64,000 bases of DNA from contig NZ_CP134227.1 in the NCBI RefSeq assembly GCF_031656915.1, forward strand, positions 1,302,001-1,366,000. The letters are read 5' to 3'. The DNA comes from Nocardioides marmorisolisilvae. Its GTDB lineage: Bacteria > Actinomycetota > Actinomycetes > Propionibacteriales > Nocardioidaceae. Under the pieces are notes generated by a model that saw only the letters and a list, made by a program, of their open reading frames with translations, did not search any database and was not told the origin of the DNA. Positions 25,602 to 34,712 of this stretch are shown one piece after another. Made by a program: the position numbers and the translations under genes. Position 1 is the first letter of the stretch. Each line of letters begins with the position of its first letter.

Positions 25602-26503
25602 CGCGCGGCCCCCTTGATCACGGCACGGTCGCCGTGGGTGCCGCGCGGGACCACCACGCCCACCACATCGAGTGAGCTGAAGTCGACGAAGGGCTCGACC
25701 TCGGCGTGGTTGGTCAGGTCACGGGGGTTGGAGTAGACCGAGGTGACCTTCCCGATCGGGATCCCCGCCACGTAGGGCACGCCGTGGTCCGACCCCCAGG
25801 TGACCACCACGTCGCCGTGCTGCGGCGTCACCGAGCTGTCGACCAGGTCCAGCTCCAGTCGGCCGTTGCCGTCGATGGACCCCTCCCCCCGCACGTTGCC
25901 GATCTCGAGGTTCGCGCCCAGGCGACCACCGACCACCGAGCTCTTGTCGGCGATGAGCAGCACGGTCGCCGTGGTGGAGGTCACCCTGATGACGCGGCCG
26001 ACGAGCCCGTCGCCGTTGAGCACGGTCATGTCCGTGCGCACGCCCGAGCTGGTCCCCGCGTCGATGGTCACGGTGCGGTTGAACGACTGCGCAGGGCCGA
26101 TCCCCACGACCCGCGCAGGCACCAGCGAGTATCCGGTGTCGCGGGCGGTCCGGCTCAGGCCGTCGTACTCGGCCAGCCGCCGACGGTCCAGCGGAGCGAC
26201 CTCATCAGCGGTGCGCAGCCGGGAGTTCTCCGCGGTGAGCGAGGCGACCTGGTGCCGCAGCGACTGGTTGTCGCGGAGCGCCCCGGTCAGGTCGCTGAAC
26301 GGGCGTACGGCGGCCGCGCTGACGGTCTCCACCGGGCCGATGACGTTGCCGACCACCGTACGCAGCGGCTCGATGGGCGAGTTGTCGCCGCCCTTCGCGT
26401 CCAGGGTGATCACGGTGAGCGAGGCGAGCACCAGCAGCACGATCAGTGAGTGCGAGCGGCGCGGCCGCGGGCCCGGTGCCCGCCGAGGGTCGAGGTCCAC
26501 CAT
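25598..26503 (-). CDS. mreC: rod-shape-determining protein MreC
   Basis: 301 residues. A basic N-terminus (RRAPGPRPRRSH), one transmembrane helix (about 19-35), a coiled-coil stretch (LRHQVASLTAENSRLRTADE, about 80-100) and two beta-barrel domains: ARVVGIGPAQSFNRTVTIDAG, VLNGDGLVGRVIRVTSTTATV, then VTWGSDHGVPYVAGIPIGKV. MreC forms filaments outside the membrane and activates PBP2. ATG 26503 lies 4 bases after the mreB stop. A longer frame would overlap mreB and is rejected. Confidence 0.95.
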   Translation of the reverse strand: MVDLDPRRAPGPRPRRSHSLIVLLVLASLTVITLDAKGGDNSPIEPLRTVVGNVIGPVETVSAAAVRPFSDLTGALRDNQSLRHQVASLTAENSRLRTADEVAPLDRRRLAEYDGLSRTARDTGYSLVPARVVGIGPAQSFNRTVTIDAGTSSGVRTDMTVLNGDGLVGRVIRVTSTTATVLLIADKSSVVGGRLGANLEIGNVRGEGSIDGNGRLELDLVDSSVTPQHGDVVVTWGSDHGVPYVAGIPIGKVTSVYSNPRDLTNHAEVEPFVDFSSLDVVGVVVPRGTHGDRAVIKGAAR

Positions 26504-26507
26504 CGGC

Positions 26508-27548
26508 TCAGCGCCTCGGCTCGGAGACGAGCACCTGCTGGAGCGCCTCGAACTCCTCGACGCACTTGCCAGCCCCCATCGCCACCGAGCTGAGCGGGTC
26601 GTGCGCGACGTGCACCGGCATCCCGGTCTCGTGGCGCAGCCGCTCGTCGATGCCGTGCAGCAGTGCGCCGCCGCCGGTGAGCACGATGCCTCGGTCCATG
26701 ATGTCCCCGGCCAGCTCCGGCGGAGTGTTGTCCAAGGTGGTGCGGACTGCGTCGACGATCGCGTGCAGCGGCTCCTCGAGCGCCTTGCGGATCTCGCTAC
26801 TGGTGAGCGACACGGTGCGAGGAAGCCCCGAGACCATGTCGCGACCACGGATCTCCGCCTCCGGCTCGATCGCGGCCGGGAACGCCGAGCCCAGGGTCAT
26901 CTTGACCTCTTCGGCGGTCCGGTCGCCGAGCATCAGCGCATGCTCCTTCTTGAGGTGCGCGATGATCGCCTGGTCGAGCGCGTCGCCCGCCGTACGCACC
27001 GAGAGCGTGGTGACCAGGCCGCCGAGCGAGATCACCGCCACCTCGGTGGTGCCGCCGCCGATGTCGACGATCATGTTCCCGGTGGCCTCGTGCACGGGCA
27101 GCCCCGCGCCGATCGCCGCCGCCATCGGCTCCTCGACGATGTAGACGCGTCGGGCGCCAGCGACGTAACCGGCCTCCTTGACGGCACGCTGCTCGACGGC
27201 GGTGATCCCGCTCGGCACGCAGATCACCAGCCGCGGCTTGGCGAAGTAGCGCCGTCGGTGCACCTGCTGGATGAAGTAGCGCAGCATCTGCTCGGTGGCG
27301 TCGAAGTCGGCGATCACGCCGTCCTTGAGCGGGCGGATCGCGGTGATCCCGTCGGGCGTGCGGCCGATCATCCGCTTGGCCTCGTGGCCGACCGCGAGGA
27401 CCTCGCGGGTCTGGGTGTTCATCGCGACCACCGACGGCTCGTCGAGGAGCACGCCCTTGCCACGCAGGTAGACCAGGGTGTTGGCGGTGCCCAGGTCCAC
27501 GGCCATGTCGCGGCCGATGAAGCCCGGAATGATGCCACGCTGCGCCAT
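26508..27548 (-). CDS. mreB: rod-shape-determining protein MreB
   Basis: 346 residues. It is the actin-like ATPase that guides side-wall synthesis. N-terminal DMAVDLGTANTLVYLRGKG (phosphate 1), then ATEQMLRYFIQQVHRRRYF, phosphate 2 in NMIVDIGGGTTEVAVISLGG, and the adenosine motif DRGIVLTGGGALLHGIDERL. Actinobacteria that grow from the poles, such as mycobacteria, have lost this gene; its presence with mreCD, mrdA and rodA points to lateral growth. The start codon is preceded by a large hairpin that covers the Shine-Dalgarno sequence (see 27551-27600). Confidence 0.97.
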   Translation of the reverse strand: MAQRGIIPGFIGRDMAVDLGTANTLVYLRGKGVLLDEPSVVAMNTQTREVLAVGHEAKRMIGRTPDGITAIRPLKDGVIADFDATEQMLRYFIQQVHRRRYFAKPRLVICVPSGITAVEQRAVKEAGYVAGARRVYIVEEPMAAAIGAGLPVHEATGNMIVDIGGGTTEVAVISLGGLVTTLSVRTAGDALDQAIIAHLKKEHALMLGDRTAEEVKMTLGSAFPAAIEPEAEIRGRDMVSGLPRTVSLTSSEIRKALEEPLHAIVDAVRTTLDNTPPELAGDIMDRGIVLTGGGALLHGIDERLRHETGMPVHVAHDPLSSVAMGAGKCVEEFEALQQVLVSEPRR

Positions 27549-27550
27549 CA

Positions 27551-27600
27551 GTGCCTCGCTGCTACTTGGGGAAGTGCTTCCAAGCGTAGGAGCGAGGCAC
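27551..27600 (-). promoter_or_regulatory. long hairpin covering the mreB ribosome binding site
   Basis: On the mRNA strand GTGCCTCGCT (27600 to 27591) pairs perfectly with AGCGAGGCAC (27560 to 27551). Inside, after a C/C mismatch, CTAC pairs with GTAG and TTGG with CCAA across a 2-base bulge, giving about 18 base pairs. The 3' arm carries the only Shine-Dalgarno candidate, GAGG, 5 bases before ATG 27548. The gap between ndk (27628) and mreB is 79 bases, so the hairpin could stop ndk transcription, control mreB translation, or both. Confidence 0.6.
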
Positions 27601-27627
27601 GCTCAGCCCCGGCAGGACACGCGGGCC

Positions 27628-28038
27628 CTAGGCGAGGTGGGGGAACCAGATGGCGATCTCCCGAGCGGCCGACTCGGTGCTGTCGGAGCCGTGCACGAGG
27701 TTCTCCCGGTTGGACAGCGAGAGGTCACCTCGGATTGTGCCCGGAGCCGCCTTCCGACCGTCGGTGGCACCGTTGATCGCCCGGACGACCTCGATCGCCT
27801 GGTCGCCCTCGAGCACCAGGCTGACGAGCGGGCCACTGGTGACGAAGTCCCGCAGCGGAGGGTAGAAGTCCCTCTGCACGTGCTCGGCGTAGTGCCGGTC
27901 GGCCAGCGTCGCGTCGATCTGACGGTGCTCCATCGCCACGATCGTCAGGCCCTTGGCCTCGAACCGGGACAACACCTCGCCGACGAGACCCCGGCGGACG
28001 GTGTCGGGCTTGAGCAGTACCAGGGTGCGCTCACTCAT
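27628..28038 (-). CDS. ndk: nucleoside diphosphate kinase
   Basis: 136 residues. It passes phosphate from ATP to other nucleoside diphosphates through a phospho-His. Seen: TLVLLKPDTVRRGLVGEVL at the start, HYAEHVQRDFYPPLRDFVTS, and the active-site NLVHGSDSTESAAREI with its catalytic His. Start ATG 28038 gives the standard N-terminus MSERTLVLLKPD and overlaps the DUF4233 gene end by 8 bases. Order folC-DUF4233-ndk is conserved in actinobacteria. Confidence 0.97.
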   Translation of the reverse strand: MSERTLVLLKPDTVRRGLVGEVLSRFEAKGLTIVAMEHRQIDATLADRHYAEHVQRDFYPPLRDFVTSGPLVSLVLEGDQAIEVVRAINGATDGRKAAPGTIRGDLSLSNRENLVHGSDSTESAAREIAIWFPHLA

Positions 28039-28405
28039 GGCCCGAAGAGTAGTCAGGCCCCGGCGCCGCGGCGGCACGGGCCTCCCACTCGGCCCGCTCA
28101 CGCTCGATCTTGGCTCCGAGGAAGTACGCCGTCGCCCACAGCACCATGAAGACCACGCCGAGCACGATCATCGCGGTGATCACGGCCGACAGGGCGAGGG
28201 CGGCAACCTGGATGCCCCACCCCAGGACGTAGGCCCAGCGGAACCGGAGCAGACCCGCGACCAGCAGACACGCCACGAAGAGTCCGAGCCCGATCGCCAG
28301 CCCGGTGCTCGTCGCGATCGAGGTCAGCGAGACCAGCACGATCGTGCTCAGGCCGAGGACGATCGCTTCCAGCGACAGGATCGCGGAGCAGAGACGACGC
28401 TGCAT
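28031..28405 (-). CDS. DUF4233 membrane protein
   Basis: 124 residues with four hydrophobic helices (about 8-30, 34-52, 58-78, 82-100) and a polar C-terminal tail, IERERAEWEARAAAAPG. It matches the DUF4233 family found between folC and ndk in mycobacteria (Rv2446c place). The start ATG shares one base with the folC stop (TGATG), so translation is coupled. Function unknown; the neighbours are nucleotide and folate genes. Confidence 0.85.
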   Translation of the reverse strand: MQRRLCSAILSLEAIVLGLSTIVLVSLTSIATSTGLAIGLGLFVACLLVAGLLRFRWAYVLGWGIQVAALALSAVITAMIVLGVVFMVLWATAYFLGAKIERERAEWEARAAAAPGPDYSSGHE

Positions 28406-29856
28406 CAGGCCGACTCCCCCGCGTCGTCGGGCTGCTGGCTGCGGCGTGGACGCAGCATGGCCCGGGCCTCCCCGACGGTGACCACCGACCCGGTGACCAG
28501 CACCCCGCCCGACCCGATCGCCTCACCGAAGACGCCGCCTGCCTCGGCGAGCGCCACCGCCTGGTCGATGGCGTCGGCGAGCGACGACGCCTCGGTCACT
28601 CGGTCCTCGCCGAAGATGCCCCGCGCGACCTCGGCCAGCGTGGCGGCCGGCAGCGTCCGGGCTGTGGAGTTCTGTGTGCACACGACGTGCGCCAGCACGG
28701 GCTCGAAGGCCGCGAGCACGCCCTCGTAGTCCTTGTCAGCCATCACCCCCATCACCCCCACGAGCGGGCTGAACGTGAAGGAGTCCTCGAGCGCGGCGAC
28801 GGTGGCCGCGGCGCCGTGCGGGTTGTGGGCCGCGTCCAGCACGATCGTGGGTGACCGCCGGATCACCTCGAGCCGCCCCGGCGAGGTAACCGTGGCGAAC
28901 GCCTCGTTGACCACCTCCTCGGCCAGCAGATCGGTGCCCCCGAGGAGAGACTCGACCGCCGCCAGGGCGAGCGCGGCGTTCTGGGCCTGGTGGGCGCCGT
29001 ACAGCGGCAGGAAGACGTCCGGGTAGCTGCCCCGCACCCCATCGAGGGACAGCTGCTGGCCACCGACGGCGGGCACCCGGGTCCGCACGCCGAAGTCACG
29101 GCCCTCGACGAGCAAGGTGGCTCCGACCTCGACGACCCGCTCGGCGATGACGGCGGCGACCTCGTCGGTCTGCTCTGCGCTGACCACCACTGCGCCCGGC
29201 TTGATGATCCCGACCTTCTCCCGGGCGATCGCCACCGCGGTCTCGCCGAGGTACTTCTCGTGGTCGACCGCGATCGGGGTGAGTACGGCGACCTGCCCGT
29301 CGGCCACGTTGGTCGCGTCCCAGGCACCTCCCATCCCCACCTCGACCACGGCGACGTCGACGGGCGCGTCGGCGAAGGCGGCGTACGCCATCCCGACCAC
29401 GGTCTCGAAGAACGACAGCGGGTGGTCGTGCTGGGCGTCGACGAGGTGGGTGTAGGCCGCGACGTCGTCGAAGGCACGCACGAACGCCTGCTCGTCCAGC
29501 GGCTCTCCGTCGACGACGATCCGCTCCCGCAGGGACTCCAGGTGGGGACTGGTGAACCTCCCGGTCCGCAGACCGAGGGCGATCAGCAACCCCTCGGTCA
29601 TCCGAGCGGTCGAGGTCTTGCCGTTGGTCCCGGTCAGGTGGATCACCTGGTAGGAGTGCTGCGGGTCGCCGAGCAGGCCGGTGAAGTCACGGATCCGGTC
29701 GAGGGTGGGGTCCAGACGCGACTCAGGCCAGCGGGACAGCAGCGCCTCCTCGACCTCGGCCATCGTCTCGGCCAGGCGGGGCGCTGCCCCGGGCTCGTTG
29801 GAGTCGTCGGACGGGTTCTCCGGGCGGCCGCCGGCGGTCGCGGGTATCTCTGACAT
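28405..29856 (-). CDS. folC: folylpolyglutamate synthase / dihydrofolate synthase
   Basis: 483 residues. It adds glutamate to folates, and in many bacteria also makes dihydrofolate. It has a Mur ligase fold: ATP loop HLTGTNGKTSTARM near 74-87, FTSPHLESLRERI, VVEVGMGGAWDATNV with the conserved metal site, VAVLTPIAVDHEKYLG, and VLDAAHNPHGAAA at the start of the C-terminal domain. The N-terminal 35 residues are Pro/Glu-rich and variable. First gene of folC-DUF4233-ndk; its promoter lies in the 105-base gap shared with the dehydrogenase gene. Confidence 0.95.
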   Translation of the reverse strand: MSEIPATAGGRPENPSDDSNEPGAAPRLAETMAEVEEALLSRWPESRLDPTLDRIRDFTGLLGDPQHSYQVIHLTGTNGKTSTARMTEGLLIALGLRTGRFTSPHLESLRERIVVDGEPLDEQAFVRAFDDVAAYTHLVDAQHDHPLSFFETVVGMAYAAFADAPVDVAVVEVGMGGAWDATNVADGQVAVLTPIAVDHEKYLGETAVAIAREKVGIIKPGAVVVSAEQTDEVAAVIAERVVEVGATLLVEGRDFGVRTRVPAVGGQQLSLDGVRGSYPDVFLPLYGAHQAQNAALALAAVESLLGGTDLLAEEVVNEAFATVTSPGRLEVIRRSPTIVLDAAHNPHGAAATVAALEDSFTFSPLVGVMGVMADKDYEGVLAAFEPVLAHVVCTQNSTARTLPAATLAEVARGIFGEDRVTEASSLADAIDQAVALAEAGGVFGEAIGSGGVLVTGSVVTVGEARAMLRPRRSQQPDDAGESA

Positions 29857-29932
29857 CGTCCGGGAAGTCTACGGTCCGGCCGTCACCGGGCACCCGCCGC
29901 GGTCGTTGCGCTAGCGTCCGGACATGCTGACC

Positions 29933-29944
29933 AGAACACGTTCT
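29933..29944. promoter_or_regulatory. AGAAC-AC-GTTCT operator-like palindrome
   Basis: A 12-bp palindrome 18 bases before the dehydrogenase start. The core AAC-nn-GTT resembles the binding site of KstR-type TetR repressors (TnnAACnnGTTnnA), but the outer T and A are not kept. No regulator gene is adjacent. It lies within the folC/dehydrogenase divergent gap. Confidence 0.4.
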
Positions 29945-29961
29945 TGTTCGGAGCGCGGATG

Positions 29962-31059
29962 ATGAGGACCACGGCTGCGGTGGTCGAGCGCCCGGGCGGG
30001 GAGTTCACCCTCACCGAGGTGGACCTCGACGAGCCGCGCGAGGACGAGGTGCTGGTCCGCGTCGTCGCCTCCGGCCTGTGTCACACCGACGTCTCCCTGC
30101 GGGACACCCTTCCCGCGGAGATGTTCCCGCGCATCTTCGGCCACGAGGGGGCGGGCGTGGTCGAGCAGGTGGGCAGCGCGGTGACCCACCTCTCCCCCGG
30201 CGACCACGTGGTGATGAGCCTTGCCTCCTGCCGGTCCTGCCCCCGCTGCACCGCCGGCGAGGTCGGCTACTGCGACGACACCTTCGTGCTCAACTACCTG
30301 GGCACCCGGATGGACGGCTCGACGACGTGCCGCCGCGAGGGCGGTCCTGTCTTCGCCTCGTTCCTGGGCCAGTCCAGCTTCGCACGGCACGCCCTGGCGC
30401 ACGCGTCGAGCTGCGTCCGCGTCGACCCGGCCCTCGACCTCACCCGGGTCGCGCCCTTCGGATGCGGCTTCCAGACCGGGGCCGGAGCCGTGCTCAACGT
30501 GCTTCGCCCTGCGCCCCGAGACAGCGTCGTGGTGTACGGCGCCGGCGCCGTCGGACTCGCCGCCGTGGCCGCTGCTGTCTCCGCCGGGGCGGAGCCCGTC
30601 GCCGTCGACCTCAACCGCGACCGGCTCGCCCACGCCGAGCGACTCGGCGCGGTGACCGTCGACCCCGCCGAGTGGGGAGGATCGACCGTCGAGCGCGTCA
30701 AGGAGCTCACCGGCGGCGGCGCGCACGGCGCTGTGGAGACGACCGCGGTTCCCGCGGTACTCACCGAGGCCGTCCGTGCCCTCGGCGCGCGCGGAACCCT
30801 GGTGGTTCTCGGCCTCGACATGGCCCACCCCGAGTTCAGCGTCGACGCGGTCGACCTGCTCCAGTCGGGCAAGGTCGTGCGCGGCTCGATCGAGGGAGAC
30901 TCCGACCCGCAGCAGATGGTTCCTCGGCTGCTGGACCTGGTCGGCACCGGTCGCTTCGCGGTCGATCCGCTGCTGACGACGTACTCCTTCGCCGACCTCG
31001 ACACCGCGATCGCGGACGTCGTGTCGGGCAGGGTGGTCAAGCCGGTGCTGGTCTGGTGA
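29962..31059 (+). CDS. zinc-dependent aryl-alcohol-type dehydrogenase (MDR family)
   Basis: 365 residues; ATG 29962 (or 29959) after GGAG. Catalytic zinc ligands: C40 in GLCHTD, H61 and E62 in FGHEGAGVVE, C168 in FGCGFQTGAG. Structural zinc: C90, C93, C96, C104. NAD-binding GAGAVG at about 193-198. FLGQSSFARHAL and GAGAVLNVL match the benzyl alcohol dehydrogenase XylB group, so an aromatic or bulky alcohol is the likely substrate. The last 23 bases overlap the convergent GNAT gene. The pair dehydrogenase plus GNAT is inserted between folC and valS, which are usually neighbours. A TetR-type operator lies just upstream. Confidence 0.88.
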   Translation: MRTTAAVVERPGGEFTLTEVDLDEPREDEVLVRVVASGLCHTDVSLRDTLPAEMFPRIFGHEGAGVVEQVGSAVTHLSPGDHVVMSLASCRSCPRCTAGEVGYCDDTFVLNYLGTRMDGSTTCRREGGPVFASFLGQSSFARHALAHASSCVRVDPALDLTRVAPFGCGFQTGAGAVLNVLRPAPRDSVVVYGAGAVGLAAVAAAVSAGAEPVAVDLNRDRLAHAERLGAVTVDPAEWGGSTVERVKELTGGGAHGAVETTAVPAVLTEAVRALGARGTLVVLGLDMAHPEFSVDAVDLLQSGKVVRGSIEGDSDPQQMVPRLLDLVGTGRFAVDPLLTTYSFADLDTAIADVVSGRVVKPVLVW

Positions 31060-31990
31060 CAACGGCACGCGCACGCGGCATTGCCGGCTCGAGGCGCAGG
31101 TTGGCGTGGTCGACCACGCGGCGGAAGCCCAGGGCCTGGTAGAGCCGCGTGGAGACCGCGTTGGCCTGGTCGGCGTACAGGCACACCCGGGCGCCCTGGT
31201 CGGCGAGTCGGCATGCGACCGCGGCGACCGCCGAGGAGGCGTAGCCCCGGCCACGGTGCTCCCGCGGGGTGTAGACGGGGCCGATCCGCGAGACCCCGAA
31301 GCTGGGGGTGCTCGCACCGGTCAGGTGGACGGGCCGACCGGCGTCGTCCTGCCAGAGCCAGACGTCGCCGCGGTCGATGCGCGCCAGCATCGCGGCGTGG
31401 TCCTCGACCGGCCCGCTGAGGTGACCGCCGTGCCGCCCGACCCGGCCAGCCTGCTCGGCAGCGTCGGCGCCGAAGGCGCGCAGCCACCGGACCGTCAGGT
31501 CGACGTCGTCCCGGGTGGCGGCGCGCAGCGAGCCCGCCGGAGCCCTGAGGGGCGCGACCAGGTCTCCGAGTGCGAACAGCCGGGTGTGCTCGACCACCTC
31601 GACGTTGCGGTCGGCCAGCCGGGCGTACTCCTCGGCGACCTCGTCGGCGGTCGGACGAGCGCCGTTCACCCCGCCCACCTCCTCGCCGCGGGCGTGCAGG
31701 GCACGGGCGAGGGCGACGGTCGCGTCGTCGGGCATGGTCAACACGAACAGCGGATAGGGCGCGAACGAGGCGGTGCGCATCGCTGCGCCGACGACAGCCC
31801 CGGCCTCGTTGCGAACGGTCAGCCACCAGTAGGGCCGGTCATCGGGAGCGGGTACGCCGGCGCGTCGCTCCCGCGCCTCCCGCTCGGCGTTCGTCGCGAC
31901 CACCGTGTTCACCACCGGGTCCGCCGACAACCAGTCGGCGGTGTCTGCCAGGAACGTCGCTGGGTCGGTCGTGAACGCGAGGCGGACCAT
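31037..31990 (-). CDS. GNAT-family N-acetyltransferase
   Basis: 317 residues from ATG 31990; upstream in-frame starts have poor context. The first part (about 1-160) starts MVRLAFTTDPATFLADTADW and may be a degenerate GNAT repeat. The C-terminal GNAT domain has GVSRIGPVYTPREHRGRGYA, where R-x-x-G-x-G/A (REHRGRGYA) binds the acetyl-CoA pyrophosphate, followed by ADQANAVSTRLYQALGFRRV. Substrate unknown. It overlaps the end of the dehydrogenase gene on the other strand by 23 bases. Confidence 0.85.
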   Translation of the reverse strand: MVRLAFTTDPATFLADTADWLSADPVVNTVVATNAEREARERRAGVPAPDDRPYWWLTVRNEAGAVVGAAMRTASFAPYPLFVLTMPDDATVALARALHARGEEVGGVNGARPTADEVAEEYARLADRNVEVVEHTRLFALGDLVAPLRAPAGSLRAATRDDVDLTVRWLRAFGADAAEQAGRVGRHGGHLSGPVEDHAAMLARIDRGDVWLWQDDAGRPVHLTGASTPSFGVSRIGPVYTPREHRGRGYASSAVAAVACRLADQGARVCLYADQANAVSTRLYQALGFRRVVDHANLRLEPAMPRARAVVTRPAPA

Positions 31991-32082
31991 GTCCGGCACG
32001 CTAGTCCCCGGACACCCAGGGCGGAACCCACGGCCGGGAAACCGATGCGCGACGTGCGCGGGCACCCTCATAGGATTCAGCC

Positions 32083-34692
32083 ATGACCCAGGAGCCGACC
32101 CGTGCCGCTGACCCGACGAGTGCGACCGGGCACGACGTCGTCGTACCGGACAAGCCGGCGCTGGAGGGCTTGGAGGAGAAGTGGTCAGCCCGCTGGAAGG
32201 CCGATGACACCTATGCCTTCGACCGCACCCAGCCGCGGGAGAACGTCTATGCGATCGACACCCCGCCCCCCACGGTCAGCGGCAGCCTGCATGTCGGGCA
32301 CGTGTTCTCCTACACCCACCCCGACCTGATCGCCCGCTATCAGCGGATGCGGGGGAAGACGATCTTCTACCCGATGGGCTGGGACGACAACGGGCTGCCG
32401 ACCGAGCGCCGGGTGCAGAACTACTTCGGGGTGCGCTGCGACCCGTCGCTGCCCTACGACCCGGACTTCACGGCCCCGGCAAAACCGGACCCGAAGAAGC
32501 AGGTGCCGATCAGCCGGCCGAACTTCGTCGAGCTCTGCGAGCGCCTGGTCGTCGAGGACGAGTTGGTCTTCGAGCAGCTCTGGCGTCGCCTCGGTCTCTC
32601 GGTCGACTGGAGCCAGGACTACACCACGATCGGCCCCAAGGCGATGCTCGCCAGCCAACGCGCGTTCCTGCGCAACCACGCGCGCGGCGAGGCCTACCTG
32701 CAGGAGGCGCCGACGCTGTGGGACGTCACCTTCCAGACCGCGGTCGCCCAGGCCGAGCTCGAGGCCCGGGAGTACCCGGGCGCCTACCACCGGGTGCGCT
32801 TCCACGGGGCCGAGGGCCCGGTGCCGATCGAGACCACCCGTCCCGAGCTGATCCCGAGCTGTGTCGCGCTGATCGCCCATCCCGACGACGAGCGCTACCA
32901 GCCGTTGTTCGGCAGCACGGTGACCAGCCCGGTGTTCGGCGTCGAGATCCCGGTGCTCGCCCACCCTGCCGCCGAGCCGGACAAGGGCGCCGGCATCGCG
33001 ATGTGCTGCACGTTCGGCGACCTCACCGACGTCACCTGGTGGCGCGAGCTCCAGCTCCCGGTGCGCACCGTCATCGGTCGCGATGGAAGGCTGCACCGGG
33101 AGACGCCGGAGTGGCTCTCCTCGCCGGAGGGGTCAGCGGCGTACGCCGAGCTCGCCGGCAAGACCACCTTCAGTGCCCGCGAGGCGATGGTCGCACTGCT
33201 GCGCGAGACCGGCGACCTCGAGGGCGAGCCGACCCCGACGCAGCGGATGGCGAACTTCTACGAGAAGGGCGACAAGCCCCTCGAGATCGTCTCCACGCGC
33301 CAGTGGTACCTGCGCAACGGCGGTCGGGATGCGGAGATCCGTGCCGAGATGATCGCGCGCGGCGACGAGATCAGCTGGATCCCGCCGCACATGAAGCACC
33401 GTTACGACAACTGGGTCGGCGGGCTCAACGGAGACTGGCTGATCTCCCGGCAGCGCTTCTTCGGGATTCCGTTCCCCGTCTGGTACCCCCTCGACGAGGC
33501 GGGCGACCCCGACTACGAGCACCCGCTGCTGCCCGGCGAGGCAGACCTGCCGGTCGATCCCAGCACGACGGCGCCCTCGGGCTACAGCGAGGACCAGCGG
33601 GGCAGGCCCGGCGGCTTCCTGGGTGACCCCGACGTGATGGACACCTGGGCGACCTCGTCCCTGACCCCGCAGATCGCGGCGGGCTGGGAGACCGACCAGG
33701 ACCTCTTCGAGCGGGTCTTCCCGATGGACCTGTGCACCCAGGCGCACGACATCATCCGGACCTGGCTGTTCTCCCGCGTCGTGCGGGCGCACTTCGAGAA
33801 CCACGCCGCGCCGTGGCGGCACGCGCTCATCTCCGGCTTCATCATGGACCCGGACCGCAAGAAGATGAGCAAGTCCAAGGGGAATGCCGTCGTCCCCGAC
33901 GAGATCCTCGCCAAGTACGGCGCGGACGCCGTTCGCTGGCGCGCGGCGATGGCCCGACCCGGGCTGGACTCGCCCTTCGACGAGACCCAGATGAAGGTCG
34001 GCCGTCGGCTGGCGATGAAGGTCCTCAACGCCTCCCGCTTCACCCTGGACTCCGTGGGCGCCACCGACCCGGACCCGACCCGGATCTGCGAGCCGGTGGA
34101 CCGTGCGATGCTGGCTCGCCTGGGCGCCACCTGCGCGGAGGCGACCGAGGCGTTGGAGTCCTACGACTACACCACCGCGTTGGAGGCCACCGAGAGGTTC
34201 TTCTGGTCCTTCTGCGACGACTACCTCGAGCTGGTCAAGGAGCGGGCGTACGCCGAGGGCCCGGCGTCCGACTCCGCCCGCGCGACCCTCGCCTGCGCAC
34301 TGCACACCACGTTGCGGCTGCTCGCCCCGTTCCTGCCGTACGTGACCGAAGAGGTCTGGTCGTGGTGGCAGCCGGGCTCCGTGCACCGGCAGCCCTGGCC
34401 CACGCCCACCGACCTCGCGGTCGGCGAACCCGGCGACCCCACGCTTCTCGAGCCGGTGTCGCGAGCGCTGGCCGGTGTCCGTGGCGCGAAGTCGAACGCC
34501 AAGGTGGGGATGCGCACGGCGGTGACCACGTTGACCGTGGCCGCTCCTGAGGCGGCGCTCGCCGCGATCAGGACGGCGGAGTCCGACCTGCGGGCGGCCG
34601 GGCGGATCACCGGTGCGATCGACTGGCAGGTCGACGAGGACGCTGCCGAGCCGGTGATCACCGCGGTGCTCGACCTCGCCCCCCAGGGCTGA
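32083..34692 (+). CDS. valS: valyl-tRNA synthetase
   Basis: 869 residues. Class I synthetase: HIGH-type motif in [10 protein letters not shown] (about 66-75), KMSKS in [12 protein letters not shown] (about 594), editing domain about 195-420, with the anticodon-binding and tRNA-contacting helices at the C-terminus. No long C-terminal coiled-coil arm is obvious, so it is of the shorter bacterial type. ATG 32083 follows AGGA at 7 bases; the same bases could be read as a -10 (TAGGAT) giving a near-leaderless message. It lies on the strand opposite to folC, ndk and clpX, against the order I know from other actinobacteria. Confidence 0.96.
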   Translation: MTQEPTRAADPTSATGHDVVVPDKPALEGLEEKWSARWKADDTYAFDRTQPRENVYAIDTPPPTVSGSLHVGHVFSYTHPDLIARYQRMRGKTIFYPMGWDDNGLPTERRVQNYFGVRCDPSLPYDPDFTAPAKPDPKKQVPISRPNFVELCERLVVEDELVFEQLWRRLGLSVDWSQDYTTIGPKAMLASQRAFLRNHARGEAYLQEAPTLWDVTFQTAVAQAELEAREYPGAYHRVRFHGAEGPVPIETTRPELIPSCVALIAHPDDERYQPLFGSTVTSPVFGVEIPVLAHPAAEPDKGAGIAMCCTFGDLTDVTWWRELQLPVRTVIGRDGRLHRETPEWLSSPEGSAAYAELAGKTTFSAREAMVALLRETGDLEGEPTPTQRMANFYEKGDKPLEIVSTRQWYLRNGGRDAEIRAEMIARGDEISWIPPHMKHRYDNWVGGLNGDWLISRQRFFGIPFPVWYPLDEAGDPDYEHPLLPGEADLPVDPSTTAPSGYSEDQRGRPGGFLGDPDVMDTWATSSLTPQIAAGWETDQDLFERVFPMDLCTQAHDIIRTWLFSRVVRAHFENHAAPWRHALISGFIMDPDRKKMSKSKGNAVVPDEILAKYGADAVRWRAAMARPGLDSPFDETQMKVGRRLAMKVLNASRFTLDSVGATDPDPTRICEPVDRAMLARLGATCAEATEALESYDYTTALEATERFFWSFCDDYLELVKERAYAEGPASDSARATLACALHTTLRLLAPFLPYVTEEVWSWWQPGSVHRQPWPTPTDLAVGEPGDPTLLEPVSRALAGVRGAKSNAKVGMRTAVTTLTVAAPEAALAAIRTAESDLRAAGRITGAIDWQVDEDAAEPVITAVLDLAPQG

Positions 34693-34695
34693 CCT

Positions 34696-34710
34696 CCGGC
34701 GCCGCGCCGG
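34696..34710. terminator. short GC hairpin between valS and the convergent gene
   Basis: CCGGC-GCCGC-GCCGG sits in the 20-base gap between valS and the next gene, which converge. It could end both transcripts. Confidence 0.35.
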
Positions 34711-34712
34711 CG

